NCBI RefSeq assembly: GCF_902506655.1
Contig: NZ_LR734808.1
Coordinates: 3,408,501-3,472,500, forward strand
Reading direction: 5' to 3'
Length of the DNA stretch: 64,000 nucleotides
From: Marinoscillum sp. 108
Lineage (GTDB): Bacteria > Bacteroidota > Bacteroidia > Cytophagales > Cyclobacteriaceae
Each line of letters opens with the position of its first letter. The first letter of the stretch is position 1. A program made the position numbers and the translations under genes. A model generated the notes under the pieces. It was not told the origin of the DNA, ran no database searches, and saw nothing but the letters and a program-made list of their open reading frames with translations. Shown piece after piece: positions 9,831-19,188 of this stretch.

Positions 9831-10418
9831 ATGCAGAAGGAAAAAGTAGAAGAAAAAGAACTAGATCAGAATATAGAAGTCAATCAGGAGGAAAATACCG
9901 ACCAGCCTGTGACCGAGAACGAAGAAAGCGGAGCTGAAGCTGCGACAGCAGAAGAGGAACCAACTGAGCTGGAGAAATTGAGTATCGAGTTAAGCGAAGC
10001 AAAGGACAAGTACTTGAGATTGTACTCAGAGTTCGAAAATTTCAGGAGACGAACTGCTAAAGAGCGGATTGAATTAATCGGGTCTGCCAGTAAGGAATTG
10101 ATCGAAAGTCTGGTGCCCGTGTTGGATGATTTCGAACGTGGACTGAAATCCATGGAGGAAAACGAAGAAATGACTCCAGCCAAAGAGGGTACGGAATTGA
10201 TCTACAACAAATTCAAAAAGATTCTTGAATCAAAAGGGTTGAAGAAAATGGAAGTCAACAAAGGAGATGACTTCAACGACGACTATCATGAGGCGATCAC
10301 GCAAATACCGGCCGAAGAAGAATTGGCAGGTAAGATTGTGGACGTAGTGGAGAATGGATATTTCCTGAGTGATAAGGTGGTGAGATTTGCCAAAGTGGTA
10401 ACCGGAGCAAAATCATAA
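9831..10418 (+). CDS. grpE: Nucleotide exchange factor GrpE
   Basis: Releases ADP from the DnaK chaperone. The 195 residues begin with a low-complexity acidic tail rich in Glu/Gln (about 1-55), then the long dimerising helix around [18 protein letters not shown], and a C-terminal beta domain ending [13 protein letters not shown]. dnaJ follows after 2 bases, giving a grpE-dnaJ operon without dnaK. The two inverted repeats upstream (9754-9798) are the likely control region. Confidence 0.95.
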   Translation: MQKEKVEEKELDQNIEVNQEENTDQPVTENEESGAEAATAEEEPTELEKLSIELSEAKDKYLRLYSEFENFRRRTAKERIELIGSASKELIESLVPVLDDFERGLKSMEENEEMTPAKEGTELIYNKFKKILESKGLKKMEVNKGDDFNDDYHEAITQIPAEEELAGKIVDVVENGYFLSDKVVRFAKVVTGAKS

Positions 10419-10420
10419 TA

Positions 10421-11548
10421 ATGGCTAAAAGAGACTATTACGAAATACTGGGAGTAGATAAGGGCGCCTCTAAGGATGAGATCAAAAAAGCTTATCGTAA
10501 GATCGCTATCAAGTATCACCCAGACAAAAATCCAGACAATAAGGAAGCTGAGGAGAAGTTCAAGGAAGCAGCGGAGGCTTATGAAGTCCTGAGCAACGAC
10601 GAGAAACGTCAGCGATATGATCGTTTCGGTCATCAGGGTGTTGGTGGAGCTGGTGGCTACAGTGGTGGCGGGATGAACATGGATGACATCTTCTCGCAGT
10701 TCGGAGACATCTTCGGTGGTGGAGGCGGAAGTCCATTCGATAGCTTTTTTGGTGGTGGAGGCGGTGGCAGAAGCCGACGTACCCGAAAGGGCACCAATCT
10801 TCGGATCAAGCTAAAACTTACACTTCAGGAAATTGCCAACGGAGTAGAGAAGAAAATCAAGGTTAACAGACTGGTAGTTGACCCTAACACGAAATTTGCA
10901 ACCTGTAGCACTTGCCAGGGTACCGGACAGGTAAGAAAGGTCATGAACACCATGCTGGGGCAGATGATGTCTACTTCTACGTGCCCTACCTGTGGTGGGG
11001 TGGGCCAGACCGTGGATAGCCGATCACCTGGCACTGACAGTTCGGGGATGAAGCGTGAGGAAGATGTGATTTCGGTGAAGATTCCTGCCGGAGTGTCGGA
11101 TGGCATGCAGCTGAGCATGAGCGGGAAGGGCAACGAAGTAGCGGGTGGTATTCCCGGAGACTTGCTCATCCTGATAGAAGAACAACCTGATGAAACCCTT
11201 AAGCGGGACGGAACCAACGTGATTTATGAGCTACACGTGAGCTTCATAGATGCAGCACTGGGTACTGAAGTAGAAGTGCCCACGGTGAACAATCGGGTGA
11301 AAATCAAAATTGAGCCCGGCACACAAAGCGGAAAAATTCTTCGATTGAGAGGAAAAGGAATTAAGGATATCGAAGGATACGGTATAGGAGATCAGCTGAT
11401 CCACGTGAATGTGTGGACGCCAAAACACCTGAGCAAGGATGAAAGGGCTACATTAGAGTCTTTGAGGGATTCGGAGAACTTCACGCCTAATCCGACCAAA
11501 GGAGAAAAAGGTTTTTTCGAGAATATGAAGGAATTTTTTGGCGCTTAA
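10421..11548 (+). CDS. dnaJ: Chaperone DnaJ with only two zinc-finger motifs
   Basis: The Hsp40 co-chaperone that delivers substrates to DnaK and stimulates its ATPase. The J domain (about 1-70) has the HPD motif in YHPDKN. A glycine-rich linker (about 75-125) follows, then a cysteine region and the two beta-sandwich substrate domains. Bacterial DnaJ normally has four CxxCxGxG motifs. Here only CSTCQGTG and CPTCGGVG are present, corresponding to motifs 2 and 3. Where motifs 1 and 4 should be, the sequence reads VDPNTKFAT and VDSRSPGTD with no Cys. The frame is intact across the region, so this is a real variant with one zinc centre rather than a break. Confidence 0.94.
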   Translation: MAKRDYYEILGVDKGASKDEIKKAYRKIAIKYHPDKNPDNKEAEEKFKEAAEAYEVLSNDEKRQRYDRFGHQGVGGAGGYSGGGMNMDDIFSQFGDIFGGGGGSPFDSFFGGGGGGRSRRTRKGTNLRIKLKLTLQEIANGVEKKIKVNRLVVDPNTKFATCSTCQGTGQVRKVMNTMLGQMMSTSTCPTCGGVGQTVDSRSPGTDSSGMKREEDVISVKIPAGVSDGMQLSMSGKGNEVAGGIPGDLLILIEEQPDETLKRDGTNVIYELHVSFIDAALGTEVEVPTVNNRVKIKIEPGTQSGKILRLRGKGIKDIEGYGIGDQLIHVNVWTPKHLSKDERATLESLRDSENFTPNPTKGEKGFFENMKEFFGA

Positions 11549-11592
11549 TTTAAATTGGCAACTCATGTGCATTTAATACGTATTGGATAGGC

Positions 11593-12480
11593 ATGTTGCG
11601 GTTGGTATTCACAGCGGCTTTTGGGCTGCTTTTTTCGTTTTGTTACGGACAGTTAAAGAAGTTTTATACCCTAAAGGAGACCTCTGGTTATAGCACCATA
11701 GATTTCACATTAGAGGCTACTGCTGGAAACTGTTTCATCAAATCATCAGATTCCGAAGGGCCTCTTTCTATTTATGGCAATCCCGATCTGGATAAGATCA
11801 ATCCCTCATTTCGAAGTAAAATAGTCGATGATGTATGCAAGGTTCACCTGGACCTACAGGAGTTTAGATCCTCCAGCCTGAGCGACGGGATTCTTCTGGC
11901 CATGATCAGGGATAAATCAGAGCAAAACAACTACTGGAAGATCATTTTTGATAGGGAAAAGAAGTACAGGCTCAATCTGAGCTATGGTTTTGGAAATGCA
12001 GACGTGGACCTGAGTGGTACCTCCGTGCAGAATTTCAAAGTGAGATCAGGGAGTGCAGACATTTTGGTGGACTACAGTGATGGCGAGCCCAACAAGATCG
12101 AAATGGATACCTTCTGGGTGAAGGCCGATATGGGTTCTATTGTGGCCAGACACCTGGAGCTCGCACGTGCCAAATATGTAATGGCCAATATAGGTTTTGG
12201 TCGCGCCTTGCTGGATTTTAGTGATGCCAGTGACACCAGGTGTACCGTGGATGCCTCAGTAGGCGCTGGCAATCTGGACGTATTTCTTCCTGGTCGGGAT
12301 GTGCCTATGATTATTTATATGAAGGACAGTCCTCTTTGCGGGATGCGTCTTGCAGAAGGGTTTGAAGAGGTAGAGCGTAATGTCTTTGTCAATATGAATT
12401 ATCGGGCAGATGCCAAAAACCTTCTCACCTTCAAAGTGGATGTAGCACTGGGCAATGTAGCCTTTCACTACACCAACTAA
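11593..12480 (+). CDS. Secreted DUF4097-like repetitive beta protein, function unknown
   Basis: A 295-residue exported protein with a signal peptide (about 1-19, cut after CYG). The rest is beta-rich with regularly spaced short strands (for example DVDLSGTSVQNFKVRSGSAD and GRALLDFSDASDT), resembling the beta-helix-like DUF4097/toast-rack proteins of Bacteroidota. The family is tentative. It follows dnaJ by 44 bases and converges on yhhN, with 10 bases between stops. No catalytic motif is visible. Confidence 0.75.
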   Translation: MLRLVFTAAFGLLFSFCYGQLKKFYTLKETSGYSTIDFTLEATAGNCFIKSSDSEGPLSIYGNPDLDKINPSFRSKIVDDVCKVHLDLQEFRSSSLSDGILLAMIRDKSEQNNYWKIIFDREKKYRLNLSYGFGNADVDLSGTSVQNFKVRSGSADILVDYSDGEPNKIEMDTFWVKADMGSIVARHLELARAKYVMANIGFGRALLDFSDASDTRCTVDASVGAGNLDVFLPGRDVPMIIYMKDSPLCGMRLAEGFEEVERNVFVNMNYRADAKNLLTFKVDVALGNVAFHYTN

Positions 12481-12490
12481 CCTTCCCCGT

Positions 12491-13153
12491 TTATCCCCCG
12501 GGATGACTCATCACCCCTTTTACAATGAGAAACTGAGCCACTATATAGGTGGACATGATCCAAAACGTGGACAGGGGAATATCAATCACAAATTTATCAA
12601 GCGCTATAAAGCTATCAGAAAGCACAAAGAGGGCAGCTCCGAAGAATGCCAGCTGATAACTCTCGTCTGAAGTTTTTCCCTGACGAAACCGCGCCATGCT
12701 CACCATGCCCAGTATGCAGGCAGCATAGGCAATGATAGGCCCTGCCAGATTGCCCGTATGAGGTAATATGAAGTAGAAAAGGATAACGCCATACAGAACA
12801 ATGGGAAGCAGTGCTTTCACATTTACCCTTGGCTTGCTGTAGGCCGATTTGTACATCACAATGGTGTAAAGCACCTGCGCCACCAGAAACATTCCCAACC
12901 CTCCCAGAAAATAGATTTCCTCATCCGGAAATAGCAGGAGAATATCTCCAGCCCATGAAAAAGTAAGCCCAACTGCCAGAAGTAACCTGGGCAGAGTGAC
13001 CATGCCCCCGGCCATTACAAAAACCAGATAAATCAGTGTGGGTACCAGCAGGATTTTGGAGGTCTGGGCGAGTTGTGGTGCGTCGATCAGCTGCGCCGTA
13101 ATATTCAGCGTCCCAAAGATCATGTAAGCCCCTATGGCGATTCGTTCTTTCAT
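12491..13153 (-). CDS. YhhN-family (TMEM86-like) membrane protein, possible lysoplasmalogenase
   Basis: A 220-residue integral membrane protein with seven to eight hydrophobic helices. The patterns KILLVPTLIYLVF near the start, AGDILLLF and LGMFLVAQVLYTI in the middle, and ALFVLSDSFIALDKF are typical of the YhhN family, some members of which hydrolyse the vinyl ether bond of lysoplasmalogens. Activity here is unproven. Its ATG overlaps the stop of the upstream MFS gene by 4 bases, placing it third in a prfB-MFS-yhhN operon. Confidence 0.85.
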   Translation of the reverse strand: MKERIAIGAYMIFGTLNITAQLIDAPQLAQTSKILLVPTLIYLVFVMAGGMVTLPRLLLAVGLTFSWAGDILLLFPDEEIYFLGGLGMFLVAQVLYTIVMYKSAYSKPRVNVKALLPIVLYGVILFYFILPHTGNLAGPIIAYAACILGMVSMARFRQGKTSDESYQLAFFGAALFVLSDSFIALDKFVIDIPLSTFWIMSTYIVAQFLIVKGVMSHPGG

Positions 13154-14298
13154 TTTCTATTAAAAAACTGGAGGTAAAGGAAAGCAATTAAGGAGAAAAA
13201 ACCTGCTGCTCCAAATATGAGGGGAAAACGCTCGTTTACCCCCTGATAGGCAGTGCCCGATATTAGCGCACCCACACCAATCCCTATTTCCAGAAATATG
13301 AATAGTGTAGCCACACCCTTGCCTCGGCTCGCTTCAGGGCTCAGATCAATCGTCCATGCGAAAAGTGTAGGTGAATTCAGGCCATACCCAATCCCAAAGA
13401 TGAATGCGCCTGCGAAAAATTGAAATGGTGTGATGGAGAATCCCAGCACAATCATACTTGTGAAAATCAACAGGGTGCTTACTTTCAGGACTACTTTCCT
13501 CCCAAAGCGATCAGATAATTGACCACCAATGATCCTCACCAACAGTGAAGAGCTGGTAAATACGACAAAGAACAGCCCCCTGTTTTTGATGCCCAGAAAA
13601 TCACTAAAGTCCGGCGCCAGCGTAACCACCGTGCCAAAGGCCAGTGTGGTCAGTATCATCACGGTGGAGGGGGTGAATACAGAGGGTTCAAAAATGTCCG
13701 AACGCGAAATTTTCAACATTTTGGGGTGAAAGGCCTGCTTTGTTTTTAGGGTCTCCTTCATGCCTATCAGGATGGCCACAGAGGCGAAAGCAAAAACGGA
13801 GCTGAGGTAGAAAAGGCCGTCGATCCCATACTGAAGGAAAAACCATGAGCCAATGGCTGGGCCTGAGGCCATTCCTACGGACCCGAAAAAACTGGAAATG
13901 CCCAGCGCCTCTCCTCGCTTATCGGCAGGTACTATGTCGGCAATATATGCTGAGGTGCCCGTGGGCTTAAATCCGGTAGAAAATCCGTGAAAAAGCCGGA
14001 TCAGGAGAAAGCCTGAAACCGTGGCCACAACAGGATACAGAAGTGCGGCCAGCCCACTCACTGTAGCGCCCACTACCATCACCGGTATTCTTCCCCAGTG
14101 ATCTGTGAGCTTACCACTAAATGGCCTGGAAATCCCCGCTGTGAGGGTGAAGAGCGCAATGATGAGCCCAATGTATTCTTTCCCTCCCATACTAGTGAGA
14201 TATGCCGGAAGTTCCGGAATAATCATGGTAAAGGAGGAAAAGAATAAGTATGAGCTAAAAGACAGGAGCCAAAAGTTCTTAGAGTACTTTTTGAACAT
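13150..14298 (-). CDS. MFS transporter
   Basis: A 12-helix major facilitator of 382 residues. The motif-A loop after helix 2 reads GKLTDHWGRIPVM and its repeat after helix 8 reads GQLSDRFGRKVVL. The helix 5 stretch GSVGMASGPAIGSW looks like motif C (gPxxGG region) of drug/H+ antiporters, so export of a small compound is possible but unproven. It begins 2 bases after the prfB stop and overlaps yhhN, so it is translationally coupled to both. Confidence 0.9.
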   Translation of the reverse strand: MFKKYSKNFWLLSFSSYLFFSSFTMIIPELPAYLTSMGGKEYIGLIIALFTLTAGISRPFSGKLTDHWGRIPVMVVGATVSGLAALLYPVVATVSGFLLIRLFHGFSTGFKPTGTSAYIADIVPADKRGEALGISSFFGSVGMASGPAIGSWFFLQYGIDGLFYLSSVFAFASVAILIGMKETLKTKQAFHPKMLKISRSDIFEPSVFTPSTVMILTTLAFGTVVTLAPDFSDFLGIKNRGLFFVVFTSSSLLVRIIGGQLSDRFGRKVVLKVSTLLIFTSMIVLGFSITPFQFFAGAFIFGIGYGLNSPTLFAWTIDLSPEASRGKGVATLFIFLEIGIGVGALISGTAYQGVNERFPLIFGAAGFFSLIAFLYLQFFNRK

Positions 14299-14300
14299 GC

Positions 14301-15384
14301 CTAGTCTTGCTGATGGAGTAAGAAGGTTTTGATAAAGTCATTAATATCTCCATCCAGTACATTTTGCACATCGGTGCGTTCATGTCCTGTTCGAGCGTCT
14401 TTGATCAGCTTGTAGGGGTGGAGCACATAATTTCGGATTTGAGAGCCAAAATCAATCTTCATCTTCCCTGCTTCCACCTTGTCGCGTTCAGCGTTGCGCT
14501 TTTCTATCTCCATCTGGTACAGTTGGGATTTCAGCATTTTCATGGCACCTTCCCTGTTGGCCAGCTGGGAGCGCTCTACCTGACACACTACCACAATACC
14601 CGTTGGTTTGTGGGTCAGCTGCACCTTGGTTTCCACCTTGTTTACATTCTGTCCACCCGCACCACCGGAGCGTGAAGTATGCATTTCTATGTCATTGGGA
14701 TGGATGTCTATCTCAATGGAATCATCCACCACAGGATACACATATACCGATGCAAAGGAGGTGTGACGTCTTCCGCCACTGTCAAAGGGTGAAATTCTCA
14801 CCAGCCTGTGGACACCATTTTCCGATTTAAGAAAACCATAGGCCAGCGGACCGTCAAATTCAAGTGTCACGGATTTTACCCCGGCCACATCACCTGCCTG
14901 AAATTCCACCTCGCGCACTTTGTAGCCATTGGCCTCTCCCCACATGATGTACATTCTCATGAGTATTCCGGCCCAGTCATTACTTTCAGTACCACCCGCT
15001 CCGGGGTTGATCTGAAGCATGGCTGAGAGTTGATCCTCTTCGCCGGAAAGCATCTTTTTGAATTCGAGTTCCTCTACGTCTGAGAGGGCTTTTTCATAGG
15101 CAGCATTCACTTCCGCTTCTGTGCCCTCACCTTCATTTAGAAACTCCTGCAGGGTTTCAGCTTCCTCCACAGAGGCTGCTACTTGTTCGAAGTGGTCGGT
15201 CCAGGTCTTCTTAGCTCTGATCGCCTTCATAGTGGTCTCCGCATTTTGCGGGTCGTTCCAAAAATCGGGCTGAGCTGTAACCAACTCTTCTTCCTCTATT
15301 TCTTTTTTCTTGGCATCATAGTCAAAGATACCTCCTCAAGGCCGAGATACGGGCCTTCAAGTCTTTCAACTGATCTGTAGTCAT
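14301..15384 (-). CDS. prfB: Peptide chain release factor 2, expressed through a programmed +1 frameshift
   Basis: Terminates translation at UGA and UAA. The gene is in two frames. A 20-codon leader starting at the ATG at 15384 ends CGTATCTCG...TAT CTT TGA, and the main body resumes in the +1 frame from the GAC at 15323-15321, giving about 360 residues in total. The recoding signals are canonical: an internal Shine-Dalgarno AGGAGG at 15336-15331, the slippery CTT at 15327-15325, and an in-frame TGA followed by C at 15324-15321. The body contains the RF2 stop-codon recognition SPF tripeptide ([10 protein letters not shown]) and the catalytic GGQ in [16 protein letters not shown]. An automatic start at 15284 (TTG) would truncate the protein. 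It is first gene of the prfB-MFS-yhhN operon. Confidence 0.96.
15321..15336 (-). promoter_or_regulatory. Programmed +1 ribosomal frameshift site in prfB
   Basis: Reads AGGAGGTATCTTTGAC on the coding strand: a Shine-Dalgarno-like hexamer 3 bases before CTT, then the TGA C weak stop context. This is the classical autoregulatory RF2 shift site: low RF2 makes the ribosome pause at UGA and slip +1. Confidence 0.95.
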
Positions 15385-15479
15385 GTTGTGAGATTTAGTG
15401 TTGTCGAATATTCGAGTGCGAAGTTATACAGATTTGAAATTGAAGGACAGAAATTGAGTACATTAAAAAGCTGGGTTTT

Positions 15480-15938
15480 CTACCAGGTGCTACTCTGCAT
15501 ACTGTGCACGGCTCTCATGATGTCTTTCTGAGAAATCTGGCCCATCAGTTTGCCCATATTGACCACCGGAAACCTCCTGATTCGCTTATCCAGGAACATT
15601 TTAGCCGCATCGAAGATGTTCGTTTCAGGAGAAATACTAATGACGCCTGTGGTCATGTGCTCCGATACCTTACCATTGAGATTGGGCATATTATTGTATT
15701 TTCCACGCACCACTTCTTTCATACAGTCACCCTCTGAGATGATGCCTACCAGTTCCCCATGTTCGTTCACCACCGGACCGCCTGATATTTTGTTTTTCAG
15801 GAGGGTTTCGATGACTTCATCCATGTGCTGGTCGGGACGAAAAGTGATGAGTTTGGTGGACATATAATCGGCCACACTTACTTTCTGAGCTTTGGGGAGG
15901 GGCTTGGCTTGCTGCACGCCCCGGTAACTTTTAACCAT
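15480..15938 (-). CDS. CBS-domain pair protein
   Basis: A 152-residue cytoplasmic protein made of two CBS motifs (about 20-80 and 85-145: VADYMSTKLITFRPDQHMDEV and VSEHMTTGVISISPETNIFDA), which together form a Bateman module that usually binds an adenine nucleotide. There is no fused enzyme or channel domain. I chose the ATG at 15938; an in-frame TTG at 15974 would add 12 residues with no homology-like character. It is transcribed toward prfB with about 95 bases between them, and its target is unknown. Confidence 0.85.
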   Translation of the reverse strand: MVKSYRGVQQAKPLPKAQKVSVADYMSTKLITFRPDQHMDEVIETLLKNKISGGPVVNEHGELVGIISEGDCMKEVVRGKYNNMPNLNGKVSEHMTTGVISISPETNIFDAAKMFLDKRIRRFPVVNMGKLMGQISQKDIMRAVHSMQSSTW

Positions 15939-16057
15939 ATCATTTGAGTTTGGGTAGTCAAATAAGTTACACAAAAGGAGCCTGATTTCCTAATAGTTGA
16001 CCGAAAGTGAGGGCTGGAGTGGCGAGAGATATGCTTACTGAAAGCGGTATAAACAAA

Positions 16058-16084
16058 AAAAGCAGTTTGTAACAAACTGCTTTT
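16058..16084 (-). terminator. Intrinsic terminator after ilvE
   Basis: Inverted repeat AGCAGTTT-GTAAC-AAACTGCT extended by three A-T pairs. On the reverse strand it is followed by a run of T (the A tract at 16054-16060). It lies just downstream of the ilvE stop and closes the ABC-cobalamin-ilvE unit. Confidence 0.85.
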
Positions 16085-16090
16085 GTGATT

Positions 16091-17155
16091 TTAGATTTTA
16101 TAGATCCAGTTGTGTGGATCTGGTATTTCTCCTGTTTTGATTTTGGTCAGTGTGTCCAAAAAGTCCGCGGAATATTTCCAGTCCTCTACTGGAGGTAGGT
16201 GATAATCCACTCCCTCATGATGAATGAGTTTGATTTGTGCCACGGTAGCTGCAGTGCCTGCACCAAATGCCTCTTGCATGCTGCCGTTCTTTATGGAATC
16301 AATCACCTCGCTTACCCTTACCGGGCGCTCTTCCACTTTCATTCCTTTGTCTTTGGCCAGCTGGATGATGCTGTCCCGGGTGATGCCGTTGAGGATGGTG
16401 TCACCGGCGGGGGCCGTTACCAGTGTGTCATTGATGACAAACATCAGGTTCATCGTTCCGCTTTCTTCCACAAACTCGTGTGTTTTGGCATCAGTCCAGA
16501 TGAGCTGATTAAAGCCCTCTTTCTGTGCATCTACTGCGGGCTTGAGCGCAGCAGCGTAGTTGCCTCCAGTTTTGGCAAATCCGGTTCCGCCCTGAGCTGC
16601 ACGGGTGTATTTGGTTTCTATTTTTACTTTTACAGGCTCTGCATAGTAGGCGCCTACGGGGCCGGTGATGATCAGAAACTGGTAAGAGTTGGATGGTCGA
16701 ATGCCAATATAAGGATCCATGGCCAACTGCAAGGGTCTAATGTAAAGTGAGGTGCCCGGGGCAGATGGTACCCAGCTACTGTCCAGTTTCAGTAGTTCGG
16801 TGAGGCCACTCATGAAAAGCTCCTCTGGCACGGGAGGCATACACATTCTTTCCGCACTTGCCTGAAGCCTTCTGGCATTGGCATCTGGTCTGAAGACCAA
16901 AATTTCCCCGTCAGCAGATCTGTTGGCCTTCAATCCTTCAAAAATGGTAGAGGCATAGTGTAGGGTAGTGTTGGCAGGTGAAATGCTCAGGTTGCCGTAC
17001 GGGACTATTCTCAGGTCTTGCCATTGTCCATTGCTGTAGTCGGCCAGGAACATGTGGTCTGAATAAACTGATCCAAATTGCGGCTTTTCCAGGTCTGCCT
17101 CGTGGATTTTCGAATGTTTGGTTTTCGTGATGTTGATGTCGATTGTCTCAGTCAT
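16091..17155 (-). CDS. ilvE: Branched-chain-amino-acid aminotransferase
   Basis: A PLP-dependent fold-type IV transaminase for the last step of leucine, isoleucine and valine synthesis. The 354 residues are the larger class II type. Visible features are YASTIFEGLKA, RPDANARRLQ, the catalytic PLP lysine in GFAKTGGNYAAAL, and the cofactor-binding EESGTMNLMFV with GITRDSI. It is the last gene of a reverse-strand unit (24 bases after the upstream stop) and has its own strong terminator. Confidence 0.95.
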   Translation of the reverse strand: MTETIDINITKTKHSKIHEADLEKPQFGSVYSDHMFLADYSNGQWQDLRIVPYGNLSISPANTTLHYASTIFEGLKANRSADGEILVFRPDANARRLQASAERMCMPPVPEELFMSGLTELLKLDSSWVPSAPGTSLYIRPLQLAMDPYIGIRPSNSYQFLIITGPVGAYYAEPVKVKIETKYTRAAQGGTGFAKTGGNYAAALKPAVDAQKEGFNQLIWTDAKTHEFVEESGTMNLMFVINDTLVTAPAGDTILNGITRDSIIQLAKDKGMKVEERPVRVSEVIDSIKNGSMQEAFGAGTAATVAQIKLIHHEGVDYHLPPVEDWKYSADFLDTLTKIKTGEIPDPHNWIYKI

Positions 17156-17179
17156 ACCTCAAATAATTAGATATATTTT

Positions 17180-17740
17180 TTAATCATTACCTGGACTCCA
17201 GGGAGTTTCCGGTGCGTTCAGGAGTTGAGCCATTTTTCGAGACATCACAAAAAAGTAGTCCGAAAGCCTGTTCATGAATTTGATTAGTTCACTCTCCACT
17301 GGTTCTTCTTGTGAGAGCGCAATAATGCTTCTTTCAGCCCTGCGGCAGACTGTCCTGCAAACGTGGCACAAAGATACAACCTGATGACCTCCCGGCAGAA
17401 TAAAATTTTTTAATTCTGGAAGTTCACCGCTTGCTTTATCTATCCAAACTTCCAATTGTTTGATTTCAACCTCCGTGACCTTTGGTAATTTAAATCCGGT
17501 GAAGCCTGGCGCGGTGGCCAGAATGGACCCTATGGTGAAAAGATTCTCCTGAATCCAATAGAATTGATTCCCAATGCGAGCTTCCACTTCGGGGTGGTCT
17601 TTAAGCAATCCGATAAAGGAATTGAGTTCATCCACATTTCCATAAGCGTCGATTCTAAGGTCAGATTTCGAAACTTTCTTACCCCCCAAAAGGGACGTCT
17701 GGCCCTTGTCTCCTGTCTTGGTATATAACTTGGTACTCAT
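17180..17740 (-). CDS. PduO-type cob(I)alamin adenosyltransferase
   Basis: Transfers the adenosyl group of ATP to cob(I)alamin to give coenzyme B12. The 186-residue protein starts with the ATP-binding signature YTKTGDKGQTSLLGGKK and contains DAYGNVDELNSFIG and, near the end, VCRRAERSI and LNRLSDYFFVMSR, all diagnostic of the PduO family. It lies 9 bases after the upstream ABC ATPase gene. No other B12 genes are nearby, so it probably serves salvage. Confidence 0.94.
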   Translation of the reverse strand: MSTKLYTKTGDKGQTSLLGGKKVSKSDLRIDAYGNVDELNSFIGLLKDHPEVEARIGNQFYWIQENLFTIGSILATAPGFTGFKLPKVTEVEIKQLEVWIDKASGELPELKNFILPGGHQVVSLCHVCRTVCRRAERSIIALSQEEPVESELIKFMNRLSDYFFVMSRKMAQLLNAPETPWSPGND

Positions 17741-17749
17741 ATGGTTTAT

Positions 17750-18463
17750 TTAAACAGCTGCAACAGTTGATCGCACGTTTTTATTGACTTCATCAGACTC
17801 AATCAGCCCATCCCGAAGCCTGATAATCCTATGTGCATACTCGGCTATGTCCTCTTCGTGTGTAACCATAATGATGGTATTGCCTTTTTGATGCAGGTCG
17901 GCAAACAAATCCATAATGGAATAAGAGGTTTTGGAATCCAGGTTTCCGGTAGGCTCATCCGCAAGTATGATACTGGGGTCGTTTACCAGTGCCCGAGCTA
18001 TGGCCACACGCTGCCTCTGTCCCCCTGAGAGTTCATTGGGCTTGTGCTGAGCGCGATCTGCCAGGCCCACACCATCCAGCGCGGCAAGGGCTTTTTCTTC
18101 CCGATCTTCTTTCCCATAGCCAGCATAGATCAGGGGCAGGGCCACGTTTTCCAGGGAGGAAGCTCGTGGCAAAAGGTTGAAAGTTTGAAAAACAAACCCA
18201 ATCTCTTTATTTCTGATTTCTGCCAGTTCGTTTTCTGTCAGATCACTCACGTCGTGATCATTGAGGATGTAGGTCCCGTCTGACGGAGTGTCCAGGCAAC
18301 CGATGATATTCATGAGGGTGGATTTACCTGATCCTGAAGGTCCCATGAAGGCTACATACTCGCCACGTTCTATTTGGATGGAAATGGATTTGAGGGCGTG
18401 GATGGTTTCGCTACCCATCACATAGCTCTTCTTGATATCTTTAGTGTCGATTATGAGGCTCAT
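17750..18463 (-). CDS. ABC transporter ATP-binding protein, LolD/MacB type
   Basis: A 237-residue ATPase subunit. Walker A is GPSGSGKST, the Q loop [11 protein letters not shown], the signature [15 protein letters not shown], Walker [12 protein letters not shown], and the H loop MVTHEE. The sequence ESIxxxLI-like [17 protein letters not shown] matches the LolD/MacB/FtsE group that drives lipoprotein release or tripartite efflux. No permease gene is adjacent, so the partner must be elsewhere. It is the first gene of the unit ending with ilvE. Confidence 0.92.
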   Translation of the reverse strand: MSLIIDTKDIKKSYVMGSETIHALKSISIQIERGEYVAFMGPSGSGKSTLMNIIGCLDTPSDGTYILNDHDVSDLTENELAEIRNKEIGFVFQTFNLLPRASSLENVALPLIYAGYGKEDREEKALAALDGVGLADRAQHKPNELSGGQRQRVAIARALVNDPSIILADEPTGNLDSKTSYSIMDLFADLHQKGNTIIMVTHEEDIAEYAHRIIRLRDGLIESDEVNKNVRSTVAAV

Positions 18464-18526
18464 AGACTTTAAAAGTAATAAGTAAAGTTGTTAAACAAGG
18501 TACCGACTAACAAACGGTAGTTTCTA

Positions 18527-18534
18527 TAGTTTTG
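18527..18534 (+). promoter_or_regulatory. Candidate -7 promoter element
   Basis: TAGTTTTG, a perfect TAnnTTTG match 21 bases upstream of the ATG at 18556, in the 92-base divergent region with the ABC ATPase gene. No clear -33 box. Confidence 0.4.
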
Positions 18535-18555
18535 GTTTACAAATTAACTTCTATT

Positions 18556-18978
18556 ATGCGAGTGGTACTAATCCTTTTTGCCTGGTTGCTCCAGAGTCCG
18601 TTTCAGGGATGGGAAACTTTGTCCCGGCTGGAACTGGTTAGCGGCTTTGATGATTTTTTGGGAGAAGAGACAGAGGTTCCTGTTTTTTCGGAGGAGCTGA
18701 AGGGCTTCGAGGGAGAAATCGTGACCATTGAAGGGTATGTGATTCCACTCCAAACGAGCCGTGAGGGTGATTTTTTTGTGCTTTCGCGTTTTCCTTATAA
18801 CAACTGCTTTTTCTGTGGAAATGCCGGGCCCGAGACGGTTGCCGAAATTTATACAAAAGACAAAGTGGCAACGGAGGATTCCAGAGTGCGGGTCACCGGC
18901 CGCCTGGAGCTCAATGCCAATGATCCGCTGCATTTGTTTTTTATTTTGTCGGAAGCCAGGGTTACTCCACTTGATTAA
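18556..18978 (+). CDS. Exported DUF3299/OB-fold-like protein, function unknown
   Basis: A small 140-residue protein with an apparent signal peptide (MRVVLILFAWLLQSPFQG). Next come an OB-fold-like core (IVTIEGYVIPLQT...VRVTGRLELN) and a short Cys motif NNCFFCGNAGP at about residues 78-88 that could bind a metal or form a disulfide. The pattern recalls DUF3299-type periplasmic proteins, but I cannot confirm the family. I chose the ATG at 18556; the upstream in-frame TTG at 18532 lies within the -7 element. It stands alone, 210 bases before the ECF sigma gene. Confidence 0.75.
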   Translation: MRVVLILFAWLLQSPFQGWETLSRLELVSGFDDFLGEETEVPVFSEELKGFEGEIVTIEGYVIPLQTSREGDFFVLSRFPYNNCFFCGNAGPETVAEIYTKDKVATEDSRVRVTGRLELNANDPLHLFFILSEARVTPLD

Positions 18979-19188
18979 ATCAAAGCGGGTCTGCATTTTC
19001 AGGATACTTCATTCAGACAGCAAACTAAGCGCCTTTGCTTTCAAATCACGAGGTTTTTAGCAGGTGGAATGATGATTTTATTGATTAAAAATATTCAAAT
19101 AATACCCCTGGCAAATACAAAATTCTTCAAAATGGAATAGGATTTACGAAAATCTAATGAGATTATTGTAACAAACCAGCCTAACCCC

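Noticed and set aside
15285-15384. prfB seeming to be broken by an in-frame TGA near its start
   Set aside because: The TGA sits in a complete RF2 recoding signal (AGGAGG, CTT, TGAC), so this is programmed frameshifting and not a pseudogene or sequencing error.
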